Of a stretch of DNA of 64,000 nt, positions 11,381-43,225 are shown in pieces. The notes under the pieces were generated by a model. It was given only the letters and a program-made list of their open reading frames with translations, ran no database searches and was not told the DNA's origin. Source of the DNA: Gadus chalcogrammus (Eukaryota > Chordata > Actinopteri > Gadiformes > Gadidae); NCBI RefSeq assembly GCF_026213295.1, contig NC_079420.1, positions 19,762,974 through 19,826,973 on the forward strand. Reading direction: 5' to 3'. Position numbers and translations under genes: made by a program. Every line of letters starts with the position of its first letter. The stretch's first letter is position 1.

Positions 11381-14300
11381 GGTGTCGGGACTGCTCTGTG
11401 GCCACATGACCATGAGCCCCTGGCCCCCCGCTGTGATGTCATCCCCCAGACGTTCTTGCGTGTAGCGGAACCGTTCCTCCCGTTCTCCCTCACTTGTGTT
11501 GAGGAGTGCACTCACTGCAGCTTAGTTCTGGTGGTGGGGTTAGGGTTAGGGGGTGAGGCAGTGCACAAACACATGTGTTCCCCTGTAGACTCGAATCCTG
11601 CGTGAGTCTCCAGCGAGACTATTGTCTGGCCCGCCGTACCAGAGGGTGTAGCGGAGGGGGGTCAGCGTGTCGCAGTGCGCTGGCGCAGAGCCGAGTGGGG
11701 GCAGACTGGGTGGCTGCAGTGTCTGTGGGAGCGTCTGACCTGACTGCTGGGCTCCGGGAAGGAGCAGAGAGGGAGGGGGGGGGAGGAGGAGGAGGGGGAG
11801 GAGGCGGCGGCGGCAGAGGGGCTGGTTGTGTAACTACTGTAACACACATCCCCCCCTGCGCCTGATTGGACCTGACGTTCATGGCTGCAGGCGCTGCTCA
11901 TCCTGTGCTCCGAGTGCGGGCTTTTATTATTCCTCATTTTGTTTTCCTTTAGTTGCCTTTCGTGTTTGTTTATTTTGTTGCCTCCTGTGCCAGGATTTCC
12001 AGGCCAACTTCCTCCTCCCAGAGAAGGTGTGATTTGTGCGCTGTAGGCGATTCTTTGAGTAGACATTGACATTGCGTTAATGCCAGGGTGGGCAATTTGG
12101 AGAAACCAGCCAGACTTAGCTTGATTTTGAAAATGTCCAATCGAAAAACATCCCACCCCTCCCTTGAGACCTCCCTCCAAAGCCACGCCCCCAAAACACT
12201 TGACTAGATCGTTAGCCATAGGTCTGTCTAGCCTGTAGCCGGTTATGCCCAATGAGTGCAGTGGCAGAGTGCAGGCAGGTGGCCGGGCAGGTAGACAGAC
12301 AGGGAAGCCATCCAATCAAATTGAATTATTGGACCGGCCTGGGACAGCCATAGACACCAGATTTATTTTTAAGAATTGGATTTATTGATTGCTTGATTGT
12401 CGTGATGTAAAGAGAAATTCATCCAATCCGGCCAAAGAAAATCATCTCTTTTGAAAGAAAAAAAATTCAGTGTTTGGGACAAAAGGCTGTTTGCCATCTT
12501 ACCCACGGGGAATACCAAGGGCTCATAATGAGACATTCCTCAGAGAGAGAGAGAGAGAGACTCTTTCCCTCTCAACCATGTATCCCATGGTGCCATCCAT
12601 TGCATAGCTGTGCGTACAGAGCACTGGTGTGAAAATAGGCGCGCATCAGGAGCAGCTATATATAGACCATGGTACCCTCCATACCACAGGGTGGTTTGGT
12701 CACACGGCCACAACCGGCTCGACTTATATGGATTGTTAGGCAGTTAGCCTTTTGTTAGCCGCACACAGCAGCTCTCACAGAGCCGCTCAGACACAGAGGC
12801 GCACGCAGCCAGAGCGCTGTGTTTGGCTGCTGGAATGCTTGTTTGAAATTTCTCTTCATTGAGGAATCTGAGACCTCCCTCCGAGAGGTATGTTAGTTTG
12901 CCTTGGCTGCCCCCTATTGGTCAGATTCCACACAGGGTCATTCGGTGCAGGGTTTCTTTCCACATATTGTATGGCTAGCGGTACTGCCTTTATTTAGACA
13001 AATGAGCACATTAGTCCCAGTTCAAGACGAAACACCTGCCTCCCACCCAGCGGAGGGCCACTTTCAGTGTAGATCTCCTTTTGGTTCTCAGCACAGGTCT
13101 TTATTCTCAGTTCATTTTTGTTGTTGTTCATTTTGTTTATCTTGTCCTCTGTAACGTTGTCCGCTACTTGAAAACTTGATTTCCTTTGGATACATAAAGT
13201 ATTTTTCCATCTATCTGAAAGTCCAGAACTGAAATAATAGTGAAAGATCTCAACGCTGATTAAATGCCGCGTTGCGTGCCTCGTTGCGTGCCTCCTTGCG
13301 TGCTGCGTTGCGTGTCGCTTTGCTCTCATGCTTGTCTTGTCACATTCTCAACCTACACAGATGTTTTGTTAAGCACCATGAAATATTCATGCTCAAGACA
13401 GGGGCGCTGGGGGCCTGGGGTCGGGGGGGGGGGTGATGCATTCATAAAAGCCAAGAGATGATGTCCTGAACCGGGCACACGTATCACCTTCCTTCCTCCT
13501 CTGTCCCTGACCTGCAACATCCAACCGACACAAACACACCACTGGGGCATGGATAGAGGCGTGTTCTGTGTGGAGGCACATGGTGGTTGTGGATAGTGTC
13601 GCTTTGATGCACACACACACACACAGACACACACAGAGAGAGAGAGACAGACACACACAGAGAGAGAGAGAGACAGACACACACAGACAGAGAGAGAGGG
13701 AGAGACACATACACACACACGCATACCGGTTTATGTTTTCCAACCTGTCGTATTTGGTTGTTTTTTTGTGCCTTAACCAGTTGCTAGGAGACCACCAGAA
13801 GTATTGCTTCTTTATTCAGTTTGGTTGTTCGTTGGGTTTAAATCAGCACAGCTAAGCTTCCACCAGGGCCCTGGTAGGACTGAATACCGCTGAGGGAGAG
13901 GCTCCACGGGTCCAAACGCGTCCGTATTAATAGCGCTTGTTGGTCGGAGGTTGCACAAAAAGTGTGGAAGGGGGATTTACTCTAATTACACGCTAACGGC
14001 TCATTAAAGGCAATGAGATTTATGGCACAAAGGTATGAGGGAGGTCCTCATCTGTAGCACTTTGACCCAGGGACCGAAACCTGTAACTAGCTGTGTGAAA
14101 AGGCTTGGATTGCAGGCCCCATTCTTTTCAGCACCTCTGGCCAAAAAAAGAAAAAAGGCTATTTATCTTGCCGGATCCTCCGCAGACAGGACGCAGGGGT
14201 GGTGGGGGGGTGTAACGGAAGCTGTTGGGCCTGGGTAAAGTGGGCTGCTGGGAAAGTAGGACGCTTGGGTCTCATGCCTGGTCTGTAGATTAGTACGCCC

Positions 14301-14387
14301 CTGCGTTATCTGCTCCTGTCGCCCTGCTTCTTTCTCTTCAACAACATTCTATCTGCTGTCCTCTCTGTCTCCTGTACATGCCAAGAG

Positions 14388-14395
<8 letters not shown>

Positions 14396-14468
<73 letters not shown>
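14396..14468. repeat. (CA)n microsatellite
   Basis: A 73-bp tract preceded by (GC)n. Confidence 0.98.
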
Positions 14469-14471
<3 letters not shown>

Positions 14472-14673
14472 TTCACCTCCGTCAGTGGTGTCCATGACAC
14501 GGATAAACACACGTTCTCCAAGCAGATTGGATTATATTGGGTTTTTTATAACCTTGAGGTAATACCCCACTTAGATTCTTAAATCCCAAGCTCGGACCCT
14601 CGGGGGCGAGGGGTCCCGGGGGTCAAGGCTCCGGGGTCAACCGCTCGTCCTGAGAACTTCCTCAACGCTCAAT

Positions 14674-14780
<107 letters not shown>

Positions 14781-15320
14781 CACTCGGTAAACAAGACAAT
14801 TATGTTATCCATGTTGAGTAACGGAGAGAGAGTGTGTGTGTATGTGTTGAGTAACAGTGTCAGAGTTCATTTGAAACACCCCAGTGTTCTCTACACAATC
14901 ACCTCCCTGTCAGTTCCTCGCTTGGACGGACGGACGGACATGAAGTCAGCTCTTGGAAGTGGCTCTTGCTCTCGCAGTCGAGAGTTTTTATTTCATATAT
15001 TTGTATTATAAATGTACTTATTTCCTCTGATCCGAGTCGTGGTTGTCGGCCCCATTTTGAACTGTTTATCTGTAAATGATGGGGGTATCGTTTCGTTACC
15101 AGAACAATTTCTAAAAGCTTTGTTCACAATGTTTATTTTTTACTGCAGTTCATTTCTGTATCCAGGAAGCCAGATATAAGGGAGTCTTTGTGTGTGTTTA
15201 CCCCCCTGTGTGTTTATTACGTTCATCTTGTTGTTCAGATGGATGGTGCAAGGATTTTTGGGCACGAATTCAGATTATAGGAGGTCCTTAGAGGCTTTCA
15301 ACTGTCAGTGATAGAGCAGA

Positions 15321-15489
<169 letters not shown>

Positions 15490-15992
15490 TGCCTCCTTCT
15501 TATTTCAAAAATCCTTTAATTCCCATCCATGAAAGCAACAGTGCAAAAATAGAATACAATATAGATTTGTTCCTAGGTGAGCCCTGCTGTTCATCAAGGC
15601 TTTTAGCTCCCCCATGATTCCCGACTCCATGTGCGACGCGGGCTGACTATCATTGTACAGCTCACTAATCCCTCCTCCTTACCTCTGGAGGCCAGCCAGG
15701 CCCAGACACGCACACATGCACACACAAACACAAGTCAACACGCAATACTGCAAACAAAATGAAAGCAAGCACTTGAGAGGCCTGCGTTGAACACAGCGTC
15801 CCGTGGGGGTTTGAAACGGTGCTGTTGTCATGTTTGCACAACAGTTCATCTGATGCTATAGACTCCGCCATCTCATCCATCTGGGGTTTCCAAAACAGTT
15901 GAGCAGCACCACTCATTTCTTATTTACAGTAAAACTGACGTGCATAATTGCTTTGCGTTCATCTACCTTTTCACTCCCACTAAACTGACTGG

Positions 15993-16161
<169 letters not shown>

Positions 16162-16194
16162 TCTTCCCCCCCCGCCCCATATCGTCTCCTCCAG

Positions 16195-36285
<20,091 letters not shown>

Positions 36286-38869
36286 TACCCCACGCCGGAG
36301 ACCCCGCCTCCAGGCTCCGCCTCTTAAACAGGGTTAATGACACTCCTCCTCCCCCTCCTCCTCCCCCTCCTCCTCCTCCCCAGCCTCTCTGGAAGGATTG
36401 GGGGAGAGATGGGAGCAGAGCGTTCTTTCCCTTCTTCTGGGTCTTCCTCTCCTTGGACGTTCCCGTCCCCCCGCTGGATGCGAGCAGAGCGACGTGTACC
36501 CCTGGAGACTGGAGCGCAGCATGGGGGTCCGCAGCAGGGGGCGCTGTGGGAGGGCTGGGGTCTGTACCTGCTCAGCCTGCACTGTGCAGCGTTTGTTACA
36601 TAAGTCTTTAAACGAAAAAATGGATAAATTAAAAAAAAAACTACCGGAAATAACGCAGGCATTTCACCTGGCTTACAGATATTGTAAGACACGAACACGA
36701 GAGAATGATTACATAGCATATCTGCCAGCAAATCCAACAGAAGAGCACTTTTTTCTGATGATTTTTAGAAAGGATGTTGTGGATATTTCAGTGTGTATTT
36801 ATACGAACACGTGACTCTCTCTACGGTATATATCTCAAACTTTTTTTAAGTGACTTTCCATTGATATAACATTCAGTTATTTTATGAGCATCTAAGGACT
36901 GCAGCTCGAACCATTTGAGGATGCCACAGATCTAAACCCTGGACTAGGATCCTGGGTTCTGTTTCCAGTCTATATTTCTATGTGTGTGGATCCTTTAGCA
37001 GCCGGTCCTATTGGATGCAGAGACGGCTGTCATGTGTATGCCAAACTTTTGCCAAATCAACCTTTTTATTTGTTTTTATATTTCATTTATTTGTTTTAAA
37101 CAAGATAAATATCTCCCAACACAAACACAAGGCTGCGGATTAGAGATGACCCAAGTTCAATGGGAATGGCATTTGACGTTTGTTTGTTTGTTCATATCCT
37201 ATGAATATGAATTCATATCCTGTCTTTGTACTGAATACTCCCTGAGCATCGAGGTATTGGGCTTATCTGGGGCTTTGTTTGATAGGATGGATGCAAAAAT
37301 GATTCCCAGTATATGTTCTGGGTCTGAAATTAGTTAGCAAGCGTATTTATACTGGCAATTTAGTTGTTAATAGTTTGGTTAATTATTTCTATAATTATTA
37401 AGTCACCAGTTGCCAAGTAATGCAAAATTAAGTATTTGTTAAAATATACACAAAAAGGCAAATATTGTACAAATGTATGCAATTTATGAATAGGACTACA
37501 ATTAGTCTGCAGTTGTTTAATTTGCTGCTTGGTACAATTTTAATTAATTTGGGCATTCTGGTCGAGTTATTTTGAGGATCTCCGTTGCATTTGGCACTGG
37601 TGTATTACTTGTTTTAGAGATATGACACAATGCAAATCCAGTTAGTTAGAATCATTTACAGTAAACAGCAAGTTCTCACAGTTCACAGAATCAAAGGCTG
37701 TCTTCTGCTCTTGAATGGATGAGTAATGGAGTTTTTCTAGTTTTCCACAAATACTTAGAGCTCAGTTCACCCATCAAAGGGTGAAAAGGAATGTATCTGT
37801 TTTATTGACACACTCATCACCTGAGTCCATGTAGTCTGTCAACCATCATTCTCACACTTATGTTTTAATGTAACAAGAATATGATATACATTTTGTTTTT
37901 GTATTTGTTTCAATCAATGTCTTGTTGTTCTTCTGCTGGTAGTCTTTATTTGATGTGGTAACATCACTCACTGAAGTACTGTTGTTTGGACACAATGGCA
38001 CAAAAGCTGACTTCAAAGAGCCCAGATAAAGAGCTGGGACATTAAAACAAAGAGGTATTGGTTTGGGTCGGATCCCAGTAGCCTTGAGAACTTTGGAATG
38101 CAAAAGGTCTCGTTGGGAGGCGTGGTTTGTCTCAATACATTTCAGATGTATGTGTATATATAGGTCTTAGAGCTCTATGTTAGACTGCAGGATCCATTTT
38201 ATACATATAAACAGTCGGTCACTTTTTAAAGAAAACCTTTTTACAGTTCAGATGTTCACGTCTATGTCTGTACAGAACAAAGCTGCTATTTTATCCCTTT
38301 TTTTCTCTTGGATGCGATATATATACATATTATAGAAATCTATATATATATATATAAAGAAATCCTTCAGGTTTGATATTTTACGGTCTTCACTGCAGTC
38401 CATTTCTTAAACTTTCACTATGTCTAAAAATGAAAAATCATAAAAAAAAGATTATTTTAGATACTTTTTATTTTCCGACCCCCCAAGATCTCTTCCCTAA
38501 CACTACATTTTGTTCTATGCCTTTTATTTTCTATAAAGTTTTTTTTAATTATTTTTTTTATTTTTTGGAATTATTTGATTTAATTATTATTATTATTACT
38601 ATTATTATTATTAATGTTATCATTATTTTGAATGGACACCTTAGCTCAACGTTTGAGGGTGTACTTTCTGCACCCTTGTTTTTCTACTTTTGTGTCTAGC
38701 ACTGCACCTAGGACTGCCTCTAGGTTGCGTCTCAATCTCAGGTCCAATTAAAGAGCTTTGCTTTCTCCACACACCCTCTCATGATTGTCCTCCAATCATC
38801 TCCTCTCTCGGCTGCCCCTCCCCTCTGCCTCCACCCTGCTATGGCTTTGTGGATTCCAATAGTGCCCGC

Positions 38870-39135
38870 TCCCTTCTCCACCCCTCCCTCCTCCCTCTTC
38901 CTCTCCTCCCTCCTTCCCCCCTCCCTCCTCCTTCTACCTCTCCTCCCTCCTCTTCTTCTCTCTTCCTCCTCTCCTCTCCTCCCTCTCCGCCTCTCCCCTC
39001 CTTCCTCTCCTCTCCTCCCCCTCCGCCTCTCCCCTCCTTCCTCTCCTCTCCTCCCCCCTACCTCCTCCCCGCTCCCTCCTCTCCTCTCCTCCCCGCTCCC
39101 TCCTCCCCTCCTCGCCTCTCCTCCTCTCTGGTCGC
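38870..39135. repeat. Pyrimidine-rich block in igf1r 3' UTR
   Basis: About 265 bp of ctcctccctcttcctctcc-type sequence, a candidate PTB/PCBP-binding stretch if transcribed. Confidence 0.85.
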
Positions 39136-39623
39136 TGTGTCCAGTATGTCCGCTTCCCCCAGTGCCTCTTCTAGACGTCAGGACTCGCTCTAGTGTACGT
39201 TTCCTTGGTACCAGATCTGGTGTTTTAACCCATCCATCTCTTGCCTCTCACATTGATTAGGGCTCACTGGGTTAATCTTATTTGCCTTAGTTAACCCTTG
39301 ATAACCGGCCCCCATATTGTAGACCATGAAATCATGAAACCTTTTTTATTTGTACTATCGACGGTTGCAAGCTTCTGCATTGTCTCCTGCATGACCTGCT
39401 AATGATTGAAAGTAAGAACAGGTCTTTTTAAATTATTTTATTCATATTCGTTGCTTGTGTAAAACCAAATAAAGGACGAGTTAGCGTCCAGGGAAGGGAT
39501 CACCTTTCATCACCATGGAAACCGTCTGTTTCCTCCGAGGCTGACTAGTAAATGTATTGAAGGATTTCTCCTCATCTTTTTGAAAAGTTTTTTTCTTTTT
39601 TGTTATCTTTTCTTTCTGTAGTG

Positions 39624-39639
39624 TTATTTATTTATTTTT
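39624..39639 (+). promoter_or_regulatory. igf1r: AU-rich element in igf1r 3' UTR
   Basis: Overlapping ATTTA pentamers occur in ttatttatttattttt, containing the nonamer TTATTTATT. Such clusters bind TTP/HuR-type proteins and regulate mRNA stability. Confidence 0.45.
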
Positions 39640-39786
39640 CTAATTTTACTTTTGTGATATCAGTTTAAATCACTGTATAAATGCCCAATGATTCAGTATA
39701 AACTTGGATTTTTATTTGATTTTTTTTGTATTTTCTTTGGCGTCATGATGTTGGAACTTAAACCTTTTTTTGTTTTCTTCATATAT

Positions 39787-39794
39787 CTACCTCA
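39787..39794 (+). promoter_or_regulatory. igf1r: let-7 8-mer seed site in igf1r 3' UTR
   Basis: The sequence ctacctca is a perfect 8-mer match for let-7. A second 7-mer, ctacctc, occurs at 39058-39064. IGF1R is a known let-7 target in mammals. Short matches can arise by chance, so function is inferred. Confidence 0.45.
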
Positions 39795-40798
39795 CCCTTT
39801 TTAAAATACGTGTTTGCATCTGAAAAAAATTACATCTCACTCGTTCCGCATGAGTTTGTTTAAAATAACTCTGGAAGGTCTCCGGACACCCCTCACCCTT
39901 TGGACACGCCCACTCGGCATCATTACCACCGGTACACCTGAATCAGGAGGTGGTCTCACTGATGCTGCCATTGCCACTTTGTCCCAACATTGCCCAATCA
40001 ATTGTTGGCCCTATGGATAAAAACACTTGTTGTTTTAAGCCGGTTCAAAAAGCCTGATTAATGTCTCTGGTAGAGACAGGCTTTTAATCAAGGACTGGAG
40101 TCAAATATTGTGTTTAATATTTTACAAAAATCTGAGGCAGATGTCAATTAGCCAATTCGAAGAAATTGATTTGAAAAATAACCGATCTTCTTTTTATTTT
40201 ACTAGATTTTAGTTCCTGCATTTTAAATCATTTTAAACACTGCAATATATATATCAGTAGAAGAGGCCTGGGCACATTTTAACACAATCAGGCATTCCAT
40301 CCCCTGTCTTCATCCTACAGTTACAGATATAACAGTCTACAACTTTCCTCTTACTATGAAGAGGGATAGCATAGATGTAGTCAACACATGAAGCATTTAT
40401 TCAGATAACACTTCACTAATCATGGGGAATCATTTAAAAGGGAAACATGATTTCACAAAAAGCATCTTATTCATTGACAAGACGTTCAATGCTCTCAAAT
40501 GTCCTCCATTTTATACCTCCTACTCAATACATCTAGTTGGATAAAGATTCAGTAACGTTTTTCATTCACTGACTGAATTCCACAATGAGCATCTAAACTC
40601 AGGATTCCTACTCGCTTCCTGGTCAATGCCATAACCAAAAGTCTGTTCCAATATCTGAATGACATTGTTTTATTTGCTCCAATCCAATTCTCCAGTGATC
40701 ACATGTGTACCCTCTACAGTGTCTTCCACTCTGTGTGTACCTGCTGAATCTCATGTCCTATCTCTCTAGTCTTTTAATTATTACTACATTTTATTTCC

Positions 40799-40831
40799 TG
40801 GGGGTTGAACCAACAGTTGGTTCAACCCCCA
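40799..40831. repeat. Perfect 16-bp hairpin in igf1r 3' UTR
   Basis: The arms tgggggttgaaccaac and gttggttcaaccccca are perfectly complementary around a single A. Confidence 0.9.
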
Positions 40832-41981
40832 ATACCGATTCATTCTGAATTTAAAAAACGATCATGTCCACGGTTGCTCAGCAAACGGTTCTGACCTGGT
40901 TTGTTGTTGCTGCTTACAATAATGCTGCTTGTTAAAAAAAATGTTACAGTAGATTGCATACAGAAAAAAAGGAGGCAAATAGGAACATGGAAAGTTACAA
41001 CCAAAAATAAATATCAGCACCGGCTTGATAAGACTCCAATCAGCCGGCTACTTACTGAGGTGATATCAGCGCCACACCTCTTCAGAGACTATCAGAGACC
41101 GATTTAACAGAGAGACAGAGAGTGGAACCATTACAGTGTCAAGGTATTGTTACTGGTTGCTTGTCGTCTTTAGCAGTTCATCTTAACAAAGATGGGTATA
41201 AAGAGGTTAAGGTTGGTATCAATAGGTCCCCATTGACAAAGTGTGCTTATGTTGTTACTGTTTTAGGATGCATCTTCTGTAATGATAACCACATCGATTT
41301 GATATAGAATCTGCTCTGTCGACTATTAAGTAAAAATGACTGACCCAGTTTAAATAAAAATGTATTTGAATAGGCGGATTGCAACCATATATGGACAACT
41401 GCCAACCCAATGTATAACGCACATGTGGACATCAGTAGGTGACGATGTCTCATAGATTACGGGTAGCTTCGGTTCAGAGTCATTGTCAACACATACGACC
41501 ATATATATTTGCAGTAAAACTAAAGTACCTTTTGGAAAAGACTGACAACCAAGGTTTCCGGTGAAGCATCCTTCTCACTACTCTCTTTATCTGCTTTCTC
41601 CAGAACGTTCTTCATGCAGGCCTCAGGGTTTTGAAGGTTGCATCAGTGCATTCAAACTGCAATAATGTGTTTGGACTTCATCACTGTCATGCTTTCCTTT
41701 CCATGATTTATATTCCAATAACTTAAGAGGGGGCCTTCATCTAATATTATTATTATTATTATTTTATTAGCTTTCTCACAAAAAGCTGTTGCGTGTGTGA
41801 TTCAATAATTGAAGGGGGGGGGGGGGGGGGAATCAAAGAAGCTTTGCAAAACTGTCTTCAATTTTTGTATCTGAAGCCTCAACGTTTTTCACGGTTATAG
41901 TCGAGATGGGGAATTTTTGACATGTCATCTCTAAATGTGTATCTTGAGAATTTCTTGTATTTCTTTTTTTCTGAAATTTGG

Positions 41982-41987
41982 AATAAA
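41982..41987 (+). other. igf1r: Poly(A) signal, probable distal end of igf1r
   Basis: AATAAA in ggaataaaaaaagtg, followed about 25 bp later by a T-rich ttccttttgtcttcg. It lies only about 440 bp before the synm start codon. An alternative proximal signal AATAAA is at 39468-39473. Confidence 0.55.
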
Positions 41988-42424
41988 AAAAGTGAATGAA
42001 TACTATGTTCCTTTTGTCTTCGTTATTTTAATTGGATGGGTAAGAATGGCTTTTCCATCAAGGCTTTAATATAGGCTACACAATCATAGAGATAAATAAG
42101 GGCAAAGGGACGTTGCCAATAACACTACGTGTTTTCAATATTGTTTCAGAATTATGAATCTGTCCCTTTTCTGCCCACCTGAGGGCGCTATTGTACCGAT
42201 ATGCTCGGAACGGAGTGGGACAGAGCCAGAGCTACGCCTGCCAAGAAAACAGCTTGAAAGGAGGATCCGCCCTCTGCACTTGTCATAGGTAGGTATAGGC
42301 TAGTTATTTCACATTTCATCTCAGTTCTTTCTACAAACTCAACCAGGTCATACGGTCTTAAGCCTTGTTTAAGCAGTGACGATTCTTTAAACTTTTAAGA
42401 GGAACTCCTTGACTACAAAACAAA

Positions 42425-43225
42425 ATGCAGCGTTTCGGGAGAACGTTTGAGAGCGAAAAGCATCAATTGCAGGAGCTCAACGACAGACTTTCTCAATACT
42501 TGTGCAGAACCAAACAACTGGAGGATGAAAACTCATGCCTCATCACAGAAATAAATACACTTCGGCAGGCGAGGACTGCGGGTCTGGAAAAAGGCTACAT
42601 GAGCGAGATGCGCGAATTGAGGAGAATGGTGGGGCAGCTGTCCTTTGAGAAGTCCCAGGCTGAGATGGAGCGGGAGAGGCTATGGCGGGAGGTCCAGACG
42701 GTGCAGTCTCTGCGCCGGGAGGAGACTGAGGTGTGCCAGGACATAGGGGGTGCCTTAAAGGGCTGCGAGAAAGAGCTTCGACACGGCAACGAATCCCACG
42801 TTGCCCTCGACCAGCGTTTATTTCAACTGGAGAACGAATATGAACATTTGGAGGAAAAACACAGACAAGAAACTGCACACCTCCGCCGCCAGCTGGATTC
42901 ACGGGTGGTCCCCATCATGACCCGGTATCATCAAGAAGGTGGACCGGTGGTCTCTCCGGAAGAGGTGCAACAGTTCGCTCGTAGTGTGTCGGAAGGATGG
43001 ATGGACACTTTTGAAATGTATCAACACCAAGTAGAAGAAATTGAGCAATCAATTCAATCAGACAGGGCGATGCTCGACGATCTCCAAAAGGAGAAGATGC
43101 TTTACGCAGCAGATTTTGACAAATTACGCATAGAAGCGCACAAGCAAAGTCAAATTCAAGTCCATCTTGAAGAACAACTTGGGCACATGCAGGACAGATT
43201 CCGGATGGAATTGAGCGACTACCAG
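42425..43225 (+). CDS. synm: synm exon 1: start and most of the rod
   Basis: It is 801 bp, 267 codons, ending CAG|GTAGGG in phase 0. The start codon in acaaaATGc is the first Met before the rod and mimics the short synemin head. Heptad patterns run through nearly the whole exon. Intron 1 (43226-44602) contains a 282-bp foldback element. Confidence 0.93.

Larger units (their letters stand above)
36286..42005 (+). other. igf1r: igf1r 3' UTR (probable extent)
   Basis: No further coding exon appears before synm. The first AATAAA with sensible downstream sequence is at 39468-39473; a second, followed by a T/GT-rich stretch, is at 41982-41987, giving an end near 42005. A 5-6 kb UTR would fit the long human IGF1R UTR (about 7 kb). 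It contains a C/T-rich block (38870-39135), an AU-rich element, two let-7 seed sites and a perfect hairpin, listed separately. The exact end is inferred. Confidence 0.65.
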
